64,000 nucleotides of DNA from Podospora bellae-mahoneyi (taxonomy: Eukaryota > Ascomycota > Sordariomycetes > Sordariales > Podosporaceae). Of this stretch, positions 34,901 through 46,625 are shown one piece after another. Location of the stretch: assembly GCF_035222275.1 (NCBI RefSeq), contig NC_085886.1:3472001-3536000 (forward strand), in the 5' to 3' direction. A model generated the notes under the pieces. The model was not told the DNA's origin, searched no databases, and saw only the letters and a program-made list of their open reading frames with translations. The position numbers and the translations under genes are program-made. How positions within the stretch are numbered: the first letter of the stretch is position 1; each line of letters begins with the position of its first letter.

Positions 34901-37650
34901 AAATACTTTATTTTCTTAATACCGAAGAAAGATAAAAGCTTATAACTATATATAAATTACCGGTAATTAAATAATAAAATAATAAAAAATAATTACTTAC
35001 TATTATTAATATTTAAATTATAAAGTTAATTAGTAAGGGTACGATACTTTATATACTTAAATATATTTATTAGGTATACCTATATATGAATTAAAAAAGG
35101 AAATAAATAAAAAATAACGTTCCGTACGCTTTATAGTTATTTCGAATATTTTATAATATTATTTAAATTAATTAATATACCTATAACGTTCTAATCTTTC
35201 GTTAATTATATAATACGGAAATACTTTAATAAAATAATAATATACTATCTCGATAACGTTTTTATTTATTTACGTACTTTAGAAAAGTATAAACGGTACG
35301 TATAAAAGATATTTAATATATTATATAAAGCCGGACTTTTAATTAATAAAAATAAAAACGAATTTTACGTATAAAAAATAATATATTTAAAATATTTAAT
35401 ATCGTTAAGTAAAGTTCGTATAAAATTTAAGAAAATTATAGTAATTAAAGATTAACTTACGCTATAATTATAAATATACGTTAGGGAATTTTTAAGATTT
35501 ACGAATTTTTATAGGATATTTATTTAAAAGTATATAAATATTATGCGACTTTTTAATTATTTAATTAAAAAGGATATAGAGTTCCGGTAGGGGTAAAAAA
35601 AAGAGTAAGCTTTTTAGGAATTAAAAAAGGTTATTTTAAAGGACCTGGTATTTAAATTATTAAACTTTAATCGATTATTTAAAATTAAAGTAAATATATT
35701 AAACTATACTATTGGTAAATAATTAAAATAACGAAATAATAATAGTAAGTTATACTTAATAGCTTTTTTTTCGAAAAAGCTTAAAGGAATATATTAAAAC
35801 TATTTAATTTATAATAAAAAGTTATTTACTATTATCGAAACGTTCGAAAAGTAAATACTATATTTTAATAATATTAAATATAAAATATAAATCTATATAA
35901 ATTATAAAAATTTACGGTACTTTATTATTACGAAGGTCCTTAACGCGTACTAAATATAATAATTAAAGTTTTTTTCGGAATTTAATTTTTAAATTAATTA
36001 TAAGAAGGGATCGGAAAATACTAAAGTAAATATATTTAGCCGGCGTACCGACTATTATAAAGATATATTTAGGGAATTATTATTATTATTTAAAGAAACG
36101 CTAAATAATATTTTTAAATATTTACTATAGCCGTAAATAAAGTATTACGTAGTATATCGCGAAAAAATTATTTTTAATAAATATTAAAGAAAGTTAAATA
36201 ACGATATTATAAAGTAATATTAGTAGGAAAAGCTAAAGCTATAAAGTATTTAGAAAAATAATTAAGGAAGGCTATAGTATAAGAATCGAGCGTACGTAAA
36301 GTTAGGTAATCGGATAATATTAATAATAAATATTTAGATATCGAAGCTCGAAAGATATATAAGTATTACTAAAATTATAAAAAAGATTAAATAGTATTTT
36401 AATTAATTAAGGATTAAAAACGACGTTAAGGAAGTTATTTAATTATATTATACGTACGAAAGAACGAGGGTTATAAAATATAAGCTTTATAGATTTTTAA
36501 AGTTATCATTAATAATAGAACGGTTATAGAGTTTAATTATTATAGATTTTATTATTAAATTACTAAAGTCCAAAGATACGGTAACCGGCGTTAAATATAA
36601 TAGTATATTAATAATAGTTAATAGGCTTATTAAATAAATATATTTCTTACTATATAAAGAAATTTAGTCGGTAAAGTAACTAACTAACGTAATATTATAA
36701 TATATTATAATAATATATATATAATTAAAAAAGTTTATTACGGATTATAATACTAAATTCCTATCGAAATTTTAAAAAACGTTAATAACGAGGTTAGGGA
36801 TAATAAATAAAATATTATTAATTTATTATTTTTAAATAAATAGTTAAATAAAGCGGCTTAATTAAATTATAGAATAGTATTTACGGAATTATATTAATTT
36901 TTAATAAAATAATTAAATTAAATTATTACTTACGGTATAATTAATATATAATATATCGTTAATAAAGACTATAAAAGTTATATTTTTTTTTTATAAATTT
37001 CGGTTATAAGGTAGACTTACGGTAAGGACCTACGGTCGAGGTATCGAGGGTTAAAGTTAAAGTAAATAAAATATATATATTCTATAGTAAGTTTAAATAA
37101 AAATTAAAGTTTATAAAGGAAAATATATGGAAATATTATAATATTAAAAGGTTCGAGGGACCTTACTTTAAAAAAAGAAATATAATATTCCTTTCTATAT
37201 ATAATTTACGTATTAAAAGACTTAATAAAAAGCTAAATTATAGGTAAGTAGGCCCGTTTAAGGTTAAAAGAAAGATATCGGAGACGGTATTCGAACTAGA
37301 GCTATCCCGTACGATACGTCTACGGTTATATACTTTTTATATTTTATTTTTGGAGCCCGTATTACCGGTAAATAAAATTAATATATAGGCTATAGCGGAA
37401 AATAAAGAAAAAAAGTATAATATAAAAAAAATATTAAATTTATAATTTAATAAAAGTAAATTAAAGTATTTAGTTAATTAATTAAAATATTCGGTTATAA
37501 ATAACTTATAGGAGTTATAGGTATACTTTAATTATTTAAATAAATTAAAAGAATTTTATTAATAATATTTAAATCGATTAAAACCTAAATAAATAAAAAA
37601 ATTAATATTTAAACTTAAAGAAAAAATATTTATAAATTTAAATACTAAAA

Positions 37651-37720
37651 AACTTTAATAAAAATCGAATTTACGTCTCCGATAAAGTAATTAATATACT
37701 ATATACTATATTATAAAATT
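37651..37720 (-). other. tRNA-like module 1 in element 1 (RIP-mutated)
   Basis: 70 bp that aligns without gaps to the tRNA-like sequence of element 2 (46510-46579), with differences almost all of the C-to-T / G-to-A type. It lies between the chromodomain remnant and module 2, 199 bp upstream of the latter. Its acceptor-stem pairing is destroyed by mutation. Confidence 0.6.
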
Positions 37721-37849
37721 AAAAGGTAAAAAAGAATTTAAGTTTAATTAATATTATATATTTTTATTACTATAAAAAATATATTATTAGCGGATAATAA
37801 AAAGTTAACTTTAGTTTATAGTTAAATAATTATAAAATAAAGCTAAAAG

Positions 37850-37919
37850 AACTTTAATAGGATTTAAACTTATACCTCCGGTAAAGTAATTAGTATATTA
37901 TACACTATATTACGAGGTT
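37850..37919 (-). other. tRNA-like module 2 in element 1 (RIP-mutated)
   Basis: 70 bp, the direct positional counterpart of 46510-46579 in element 2. It keeps AACCTCG at the 5' end on the minus strand but has lost part of the T-arm pairing by C-to-T changes. Together with module 1 it forms a tandem duplication with a 199 bp period that includes some downstream sequence. Confidence 0.6.
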
Positions 37920-38660
37920 AAAAAGTATAAGGAAAATTAAATATAAATAGCGTTATATACTTTAATTACTTTAGGAAAGGAAAAGTGTATTACCGGTAGC
38001 GTCTTATATAAATAGGAAGGAAAGACCGGCTATATTAAAGTTAAAGGATAGGTCGTTAAGTAAAGATTAGTTAGATTAGTTTAGTATATTAAAGGTCTAG
38101 TCGAAAGGAAAGGCTAAAGGAGGATTAATAGCGGAAGAGGCCTATACTTTTTCCTACTTTAAATCCTTAATTACCCGCTCCTCGCGAGTAGTAAAGTAAC
38201 GGAATTTAATAATTAAAGTACGGCGCTAGGTTTCTATTTATAAAAGTTTCGAAGCGGCCTATAGTATAGCCGTACGAGCCTACTACTCTTTAGCGTTTAG
38301 TTTCTTTTTTTAGTAACGTAAGGAGGCTATTAAGGCGGGGGTAAGACTTAGGATATTATAATTAAAGTAACCGGAACGTATATAATAATTATATTTAAAA
38401 AACGTTTAAAAACGCGGTAATTAAAGATATTAAGGGCCTCGTAAGAAGAGTAAGGAAGTATTTCGTTACCGAAAATATAGATAGCGGTTATAAGATTTTA
38501 ACGACGAAAGGTATTAAAAGGACCTTTCGGCGTAGATTTCTTAACGTAGTTAAATATTATATAAGGTCGGTAATAAAGGAAGAAAACTTACCTAAAGTTA
38601 TTAATAGGAGAAATAAACGAGTTAGGCTACCGGGGCGTTAGTTTAAGAAAGGGAGTATCG

Positions 38661-39082
38661 TATTATAACCCTAGTATAGGACGGGTTATAGGGCTACGGA
38701 AATAAGGGCTAATCGGAGGAACGAACGAGAATAGTTAATTATAATAAGGGACGACTAATTAATATACTAAAGGTACTAAGTAGACTAAGCGGAGTATTTA
38801 GTTTAATTAAGGAATTAAGTAAATTAAGTAGTCGTAATTAGTGTACTAAGGGTACTAAGTAAGAAGTAAATATAGCTTAGCACAAGGTCTATATATACGG
38901 AGGAACTGGCTGGTGTAGATAGACAGTTCCGCAGTATACAATTCAAGCTTGTATTCACAGTATCTAGTGTTTACATTAAGACATCTTGTCATACACTGTT
39001 TAGCTATACCGAACCAGGATTATTCAGAAGCAGCCTTCAACCGGTATCCCTTTCAGAGGTTCTGGATAGGGGTTCGTCATAG
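38661..39082 (+). repeat. 3' LTR of element 1
   Basis: 422 bp. The first ~220 bp are RIP-mutated (start reads TATTATAACC instead of TGTCACAACC), while the last ~200 bp look pristine (ending GGGGTTCGTCATA). This is the mirror image of the 5' LTR, where the outer part is the clean one. Confidence 0.9.
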
Positions 39083-39242
39083 ATATCAACTTGTATGTTC
39101 CGTGCTTGGGATAGCCCTCAAGCCTTTTGAAATATCAACAGCAGGCTCTTCTTCGTACTGTTTGAAAAACGCACGTATGTGCGTCGTAGGTCCTCATGAA
39201 TACGAAGCATGAGTCACTCTGCAACAACGGAATATCAACAGA
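39083..39242. other. 160 bp spacer of unmutated DNA between element 1 and Fot copy 2
   Basis: Ordinary base composition, no RIP. The phrase ATATCAAC occurs three times (39084, 39130, 39231). It matches neither transposon and is probably host sequence. Confidence 0.6.
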
Positions 39243-39244
39243 TA

Positions 39245-39291
39245 ACGTATTTGATAAGCGAGCGGATCAGACAAGCGAGTGGATCGATTTC
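39245..39291. repeat. left terminal inverted repeat of Fot copy 2
   Basis: Begins ACGTATTTGATAAGCGAGCG after TA. Contains an internal direct repeat AAGCGAG(C/T)GGATC, a likely transposase binding site. Confidence 0.9.
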
Positions 39292-39336
39292 CACTACCCT
39301 ATTACAACCATCCTCAATTGCAAAACAACAACACTA

Positions 39337-39649
39337 TTAACCTACTACAATTACATCAGAAACAGCTGAATCAGACTCTTCTGCAACCTCCTGGCACGTA
39401 CGGATATTATGGCCAGGCTTGCCGCACACACCACAGCACTGAACCTTCGTACGGCCCCCCCCTACACTACCACCACCCTGCTCCTTTCCTTGCGCCACCT
39501 CTCCACCCACAGCCTTCTGGTCCAGTAGATCCTGTGCATCTTGCACAGTAAGTAATCCTCCAGCTGTACGCGTGTTTTTTTCGCTCTCCGGCGCTTACTT
39601 AGTGCCTCGTTCGCCTTACGGAGCGAAGATACCTCTAACTGAAGGAGAG
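39337..39649 (-). pseudogene. Fot1-like transposase, C-terminal part with zinc knuckle
   Basis: The minus-strand frame upstream of the break reads SLRKANEALSKRRRAKKTRVQ, then, after a shift, MQDAQDLLDQKAVGGEVA and the knuckle CGVCGKPGHNIRTC. That is the known C-terminal layout of fungal pogo/Fot transposases. The solo LTR at 39650 cuts it from the catalytic DDE region, which lies RIP-mutated at 39990-40602. Confidence 0.82.
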
Positions 39650-39989
39650 TGTCACAACCCTGGTACAGGACGGGTTGTGGGGCCACGGGAGCAGGGGCCA
39701 ATCGGAAGAACGTATAAGAGAGCTAATCACAGTAAGGGACGACTGATTAGTACGCTTAGGGCACTGAGCAAAAGTAAATATAGCTTAGTATAAGGTCTAT
39801 ATATACGGAGAAACTAACTAGTGTAAATAAATAGTTCTATATTATATAATTTAAGCTTATATTTATAGTATCTTATATTTATATTAAGATATTTTATTAT
39901 ATACTTTTTAGCTATACCGAACCAGGATTATTTAAAAGTAACCTTTAATTAGTATCCCTTTTAGAGGTTCTATATAGAGGTTTATTATA
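39650..39989 (+). repeat. solo LTR of the same Ty3/gypsy family
   Basis: 340 bp, starting TGTCACAACC and ending TTATTATA, flanked by a 5 bp target duplication GAGAG (39645-39649, 39990-39994). It is 79 bp shorter than the other LTRs, exactly the spacing of the 21 bp direct repeat inside them, so one repeat and its spacer have been lost. It is inserted in the transposase frame of Fot copy 2. Confidence 0.92.
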
Positions 39990-40607
39990 GAGAGCTACTT
40001 AGTATATTATAGCTATTATACTTTTAATAAGCTAGTTTACCGTAATTAATATTAAAGTCGGGGAGTTATTTTAATAGTTAATAATACGAATTTTAATAAG
40101 CGTTAATTATAAGTTAGCTTTTCGGGAGTTTTATAGTATTTAGAATACAATACCTAAGGTAGTACTGTACCAGGCTTTAAGGATAAGGGTATTAGCGTAC
40201 GAAATTTTATATTTAACTTGAAAAGTACCCTCTCTAAATCGTATAGTATAAAGTTAATACCCGTAAAACTACTTTATATATTTTTTCCGTTATAAAAGTA
40301 AAAAAAGCTTTACGGAAGGCATAGAGAAACTCGAGTTTACTTATATAATTAATATATATATATATTAAGCCCTCGATTTAGCGGCCGTACGCTTATTTTA
40401 ACGGCTTAAAATAATTAATATCGAGTAGCTAGAGGAGGTAGGAGGAGTGTAAAGGTAATAAAATATAATAATATTATTTTACTAATAATAATACTCGAAT
40501 TTAATTAAATAATAACTTTCGTAACTATCGAGGATTTATAATCGGTATTTACCTTTTTATACAAAACGCTATATAATAATCGAAATATTTAATTTAATTT
40601 AAATTTA

Positions 40608-41026
40608 TGTCACAACCCTGGTACAGGACGGGTTGTGGGGCCACGGGAATAGGGGCCAATCGGAGGAACGTACGAAAATAGCCAATCACAGTAAGGGACG
40701 ACTGATTAGTGTGCCAAGGGCACTGAGCAGACGGAGCGGAGTGCTCAGTCTAATCAGGGCACTGGGCAAACTGAGCAGTCGTGATCAGTGTGCCAAGGGC
40801 ACTAAGTAAGAAGTAAATATGGCTTAGCACCAGGTCTATATATACGGAGGAACTGGCTAGTATAAATAGGCAGTTCCGTAGTATATAATTTAAATTATAG
40901 TTATAGTATTTATAATTATATTAAAATATCTTATCGTATACTATTTAGCTATACCGAATTAGGATTATTTAGAAGTAGCCTTTAACCGGTATCCCTTTTA
41001 GAGGTTCTAGATAGAGATTCGTTATA
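40608..41026 (+). repeat. 5' LTR of element 2
   Basis: 419 bp, TGTCACAACC to CGTTATA. The outer ~250 bp are nearly unmutated, and the inner part is AT-shifted. Confidence 0.92.
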
Positions 41027-41089
41027 CGTTATATATTTACTTTAACTCTATTACGGATAAGTTAAAGGTATTTTTTTCACTACTATAGC

Positions 41090-44000
41090 CGGACTTAAGA
41101 ACGTTTAGATAGGAGGCGTCCCGCCTAACCTAAGTAATAAAGGACCTACTATTATTAATACTCGACCTACCGTAAAGTAAATAATATAGTATTTTAAGGA
41201 ATTTAAAAACGAAGTTTAATAAACTCGGGAGTAAATTATCGCTATATTAACTTTACTTAAAGTAATATTTAAGTTCCCGGTACCGGAGCGCTATAGAGGA
41301 AAAAAGGTAAAGTTTAAAGGATTCTTAATTTAATTTAAAATTTATTTTCGTTAATACTTAAATTAATTTACTAACGAAGAGTCGAAAGTTATTTTCGCGG
41401 CTATTAGACTTAAGGATAAGGCTCTTATATAATTTAAGTTTATCCTCGATAATTATTACGAAAAGGAGCTATTTAATTAGGAAAAAATTACTATAAAATA
41501 CTTTAAGAGCTACCGTATTTTTAAAATTAAGCTTAAAGAAATATTTAAAAAGTATAATAAAGTAAAGTACGTATAAGAAAGGCTTGTAAACCTATGTTAA
41601 ATGTACTTAACGGCTAATTACGTAGCTTTATTTAAAATTAATAATTTACGTAGTACTATTAACGATAAAAAGTTAATATAACTCTTCTATAATAGCCTTA
41701 AGGAAAAAGTAAAGGATAAGTTATATAAGGAATTAAGGCTTAATATTATCGATAAATATATTACTATAGCTATACGGATCGACGATTAATAATTCTAACG
41801 TCGTACGGAAAAGAAAGGTAATAATAAGGGTTACTATAGTAATAAGGGGTACTTTAGTAATAACCGCTTTAACGATAAACGTAAAAGATAATACTTTAAT
41901 ATTAATTACTCCGGCATTATATATTTAGGACCGATAAATATTAATATTATATAGTAATAAAGGCTATAAGGCTAGGGCTAAAGTAAAGATAATTTTAAAT
42001 ATTTTAATTATAGTAAAATAAAATATTTTAAGAAGGACTGTCGGGTATTTAAGCGATTCGGTTAAAAAAAAGAGATTACTGTAATTACTATATTAAAAGA
42101 ACCGAGGGTTATAAAAGTAATAGCTATTAGGTACTAATAAAGTAAACCGGTACGATTAAAGGAAGATTCTAATTAGTATACCGAATAAAAAAAAGTAAAG
42201 TTCTAGGAGTTATAGAAAGTAATAAAAAAATTAAAAGTAAAATATAAAGAAAAAGATTTTTAAATATAAATATTATAAAATTAATTAATATAGATTACTA
42301 TAGAAATTACTATAAAAATTACTAAAGGTAATAATCTTATATAAGGATTTATTAAATAAATAATATTAAAAAGGTAATATAGTAAGTATAAATGTATTAT
42401 TTTATAGGATATATCGTAGTTTATAAAGTTTATATATAAAAACTAAAAAAAGTATTAAAAAAGTAAAAAGGTTATTAATATTAGGATCGCGAAAATATTA
42501 AAAAATGTATTAATATTTATATAGTATATACTTTATAAGGGAGGTATAATATAATTTTATTTTAAGTATCCGGAATATCGGAAAATACTTTAGTTTTAAT
42601 ATATTATATATAAATATATAGAATATTATTAAAGTAAGTCGCTATACGGTTATTAGCCGGTACGTAAAGTAAATAAGGAAGGTAAGTTACAATTAATTAA
42701 AAAAACTATAATTAAGTAAGAAAAGGTTTAGTAGGAGGACCTACACGACTATTTTTTATAAAAAGTTTAAAACCCGGTTAAACTAAAAAATAGCTTTTAG
42801 GTTATATAGATTATACTAAAGTATATAAAATACTATGTCGAGTACGTAGAAGGTTAAAATATAAATAATAATATATACTTTTTAAAGAAAATAATATTAA
42901 AATAGTACTTAAGCCTAAACTATATTATATATTTATGGGAAAAGGTTAAGCGATATTATTAAAATAAAGCGTACGAAATTAAATAGAAGAACCGCTATTG
43001 GATAAAGATATAAGAAAATATTAGGAAAGTAAAAGACGGAAAATAAGAGGAAATTAAGTAAGTATAATTAAAAAACTTTATATTATTAATTAATCTAGAG
43101 TAAAAAGATACTTTTAAACGATATAACCGCTTAAGAAACGACTTACGGTTCTTCGCGGGGGCCGTTAACCTTTAACGGATTATAAACGGTATTTTCGAAA
43201 ATATTAATATAAAATAAAAGTATAAAATAACGACCTAAGGTTTATTAATAAGGTTACTATTATATAAGGAGGAAATAAGAGAGATAAATACTTTTAGATT
43301 ACTATATAATAAAAGGATCTCTAAATAATAATATTAATAAACGGCGGTACCGAAACGAATCTAATTTTACTATAGTTCGTATACTAAGCCCGGATACTAT
43401 AAAAAAAAAGAAGGAATAGATCGTTATATAAGGACTATTTTATACGTAAAAAGTCTATAGGGAAATATTACCCCTGGATATTATAATCGAAAGAAAAATA
43501 ACTTTAATTATATTTAATATTATAAATATAGGACCCTCGAAGGATATAATCTTAAAGTAACTATAGTATAAAGACTATAATTTAGATATCGATTGGAAGG
43601 ATAGTAATTACTTACGATTAAGAGAACCTTAAAAATATTTAGCTAACGATAGAAAATTAGAAGTATATACGGAATAAAGTGTAGGATAAATACTCTCTAC
43701 GGCCCTACTATAAGGAGCCTAAAAAGTAATAATATACTCTATCGATATAGGCAGTAAGATCGAAGAAGTAAGGTTAATAACGTTAATAGAAATATTAAAG
43801 GTTAATAAATACGTTTATTATAATAACGTAAAAAAGGGCGAGAAAAAGATAGTATCGGTAAAATATCGAAGATACTTAGCCTTTACGGTTAAATATTTAA
43901 AGGGGCTTCTAGAGCGGGGGCCGTAAAACTATAAAATTAAATTAAAAGAAAAAGCTAAATTACGGCTATTTAAAGTATACTATATTAACGATAAGTAAAG

Positions 44001-46460
44001 TATAAAATTACGGAAGTATTTAAATAAAAATTTAAAGAAAGGCTATATTAAAGAGTTTATATTATTAGTAAAATACCCTATTTTTTTTATACTAAAGAAG
44101 GACGGAGGCTTACGACTATATATAGATCATTAATAGCTAAATAACGAAACGGTAAAAAATAATTACTTACTACTATTAATATCTAAGTTATAGAATTAAC
44201 TAACAGGGGCGTAATACTTTATACGCTTAAATATACCTATCGGATACGCTTATATACGGATTAAAGAAAGAAACGAATAAAAAATAGCGTTTCGTACGCC
44301 CTACGGTTATTTTAAATATCTTATAATATTATTTAAGCTAACTAATATACCCACAACGTTCTAATCTCTCGTTAACTACACGATACGGAAGTACCTCGAT
44401 AAGATAGTAATATATTATCTCAACGACGTTCTTATTTACTTACGTACTTTAAAGGAATATAAGCGGTACGTATAAGAAATACTCGACGCGCTATACGGAG
44501 CCGGACTTTCGGTTAATAAAGAGAAAAGCGAGTTTTATATATAAAAAATAATATATTTAAAATACTTAATATCGTTAAGTAAGGTTTATATAGAACCTAA
44601 GAAAATTACGGTAATTAAGGACTAGCTTACGCTATAATTATAAATATACGTTAAAGAATTTTTAAAGTTTACGAACTTTTATAAAATATTTATTCGAAAG
44701 TATATAAATATTATAAAGCCTTTTAACTATTTAATTAAAAAGGACGTAAAGTTCCGGTAAGAGTAGGAAGAAAAGTAAGCTTTTTAAGAGCTAAAAGAAA
44801 TTATTTTAAAGGACCTAATATTTAAATTACTAAACCCTAATCGACTATTTAAGGTCGAGGCAGATATATTAAACTATACGATCGGTAGGTAATTAGGATA
44901 ATAAAATAACGATAATAAATTATATCCGGTAATTTTCTTTTCGAAAAAGCTCGAGGGAATATATTAAAATTATTTAATTTACGATAAAAAACTATTTATT
45001 ATTATCGAAGCGTTCGAGGAGTAAAGGCTATACTTTAATAATATTAAATACGAAGTATAGGTCTATACGGATTATAAGAATCTACGGTACTTTACTATTA
45101 TAAAGGTCCTTAACGCGCGGTAAATATAATAATTAGAATTTCTTTTAGAATTTAATTTTTAAATTAATTATAAAAAAGGATTAAAGAATATTAGGGTAGA
45201 CGTACTTAACCGGCGTACCGACTACTATAAGGATATACCTAAGGAGTTATTACTATTATTTAAGGAGGCGCTTAATAGTACTTTTAAGTATCTACTATAG
45301 CCGTAAATAGAGTATTATATAATATATTATAAGAAAGCTACTTCTAATAAATACTAAAGGAAGGTAGGTAACGATATTATAGAGTAATACTAGTAGAAAG
45401 AGCTGGAGCTATAGGGTATCTAGAAAGATAGCTAGGGAAGGCTATAGTATAAGAATCGAGCGTACGTAAAGCCAGGTAATCGGACGACACTAGTAATAGA
45501 TATTTACGTATCGAAATTCGGAGGATATATAGATATTACTAAAACTATAGAAAAAATTAAGTAATACTTTAATTAGTTAAGGATTAAGGACGATATTAAG
45601 GAAGCTATTTAATTATACTATACGTGCGAGAAAACGAGGGTTATAAAGTATAAGCTTTACGGATTTCTAAAGCTATTATTAATAACGGAGCGGCTATAGA
45701 GTTTAGTTACTATAGACTTTATTATTAAATTATTAAAGTCTAAAGATACGGTAATTAGCGTTGAGTATAATAATATATTAACGGTAGTCGATAGGCTTAC
45801 TAAGTAAGTATACTTTTTACTATATAAAGAGACCTGGTCGGTAAAGTAACTAGCGGATATAGTACTACGGTATATTATAGTAATATATATATAGCTAAAG
45901 GAGTTTATTACGGATCGCAATATTAAATTCGTATCGAAATTTTAAAGAGCGTTAATAACGAGGTTAGGGGTAGTAAGTAAAGCGTTATTAACCTACTACC
46001 CTTAAATAGATAGTTAAACAAAGCGGTTTAACTAGATCGTAGAATAATACTTATAGAATTATATTAATTTTAAGCAAGACGATTAGGTTAAACTATTACC
46101 TACGGTATAACTAGCGTACAATATATTGCTAACGGAGACTACGAAAGTTATACCCTTCTTCGCGAATTTCGGCTACGAGGCAAACCTACGGCAGGGACCT
46201 ACGGTTAAGGTGCCTAGGGCCGGGGTTAAGGTAGATAAGATACATATACTCTACGGTAAGTTTAAGCAAGAATTGGAGTTTATAAGGGAAAGGATACGGA
46301 AATACTATAATATTAAAAGGCTCGAGGGACCTCGCTTTAAGGGGGGAAATATAGTATTCCTTTCTACACGTAATTTACGTACTAAAAGACCTAGTAAGAA
46401 GCTGGACCATAGGCGAGTAGGCCCGTTTAAGGTAAAAAGGAAGATATCGGCGGACGATAA
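41090..46460 (+). pseudogene. gag-pol of element 2, RIP-degraded
   Basis: Recognisable blocks on the plus strand: a capsid-like region (~41270-41800, FPVPERYRGKKVKFKGF); a zinc knuckle at 41999-42050 with Cys and His codons changed to TAT; and a protease active-site block around 43329-43360 (INGGTETNLI where a DSGA-type motif is expected). RT follows at ~44090-44480 with the catalytic box read as YLND at 44416-44427, then RNase H (~44850-45120, YTDYKNLRYF). Integrase comes last: SVTMDF-type strand ~45700, FITDRNIKFVSKF ~45900, and GPY/F module KLDHRRVGPFKV ~46400. The longest intact frame left (46126-46590) is only the integrase tail running into a deletion junction. Dozens of TAG/TAA codons preclude any product. 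Confidence 0.88.
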
Positions 46461-46509
46461 AAAGCTGGCCTTGGCTTATAGCCGGATAGCTATAAGACAG
46501 AGCCAGGAG

Positions 46510-46579
46510 AACCTCGGCAGGATTCGAACCTGCGCCTCCGGCAGAGTAGTCGGCGTACTATACGCTACACCACGAGGTT
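46510..46579 (-). tRNA. tRNA-like sequence carried by element 2 (probably a pseudo-tRNA)
   Basis: On the minus strand 70 nt fold into most of a cloverleaf. The acceptor stem is AACCTCG with CGAGGTT (7 bp), and the T arm is GCAGG-TTCGAAT-CCTGC, an excellent T-loop. The D stem is GTGT/ACGC, though the loop lacks the GG pair. The anticodon arm plus variable region is about four bases too short to give a normal 5 bp stem with a 7-base loop, so no anticodon or amino acid can be assigned. The same module occurs twice, mutated, in element 1, which shows it belongs to the retroelement. Almost no RIP is visible here. Confidence 0.55.
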
Positions 46580-46625
46580 GGAAGGTGTGAGGAGGACTAA
46601 ATATAAGTAGCGCCACGCGCCTTAA

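Larger units (their letters stand above)
31950..38650 (+). pseudogene. RIP-degraded gag-pol and extra frame of element 1
   Basis: Interior of element 1. The order on the plus strand is gag, protease, reverse transcriptase, RNase H, integrase, chromodomain-like module, two tRNA-like modules on the opposite strand, and a further sense frame up to the 3' LTR. No frame is open for more than a short stretch, and there is no possibility of a working product. Domain identity was read by comparing with the less damaged element 2. Confidence 0.8.
31499..39082 (+). mobile_element. Ty3/gypsy chromovirus-type LTR retrotransposon, element 1 (RIP-inactivated)
   Basis: Two LTRs (31499-31919 and 38661-39082) flank 6.7 kb of strongly AT-rich sequence. 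Despite RIP, the sense strand keeps recognisable pol signatures. These are the reverse transcriptase catalytic YLDD box read as YLDN at 35246-35257, an RNase H block read as NYKNLRYF (~35900), and the integrase core and GPY/F module (~36530-37270). A chromodomain-like remnant lies at about 37400-37565, and a purine-rich tract lies just before the 3' LTR. Stops are almost all TAG/TAA where CAG/CAA/CGA would be expected. The outer flanks do not form a target duplication (TTAAT on the left, GATAT on the right), unlike element 2. Confidence 0.9.

Noticed and set aside
39279-39793. Short frames on both strands around 39.3-39.8 kb
   Set aside because: They fall in the Fot1-like transposase C-terminus and the solo LTR. 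The apparent plus-strand protein is the LTR read through.
46126-46590. 154-codon plus-strand frame that looks like an intact gene
   Set aside because: It is the integrase tail of element 2 (FFANFGYE and GPFKV motifs) fused at a deletion junction, not a host gene.
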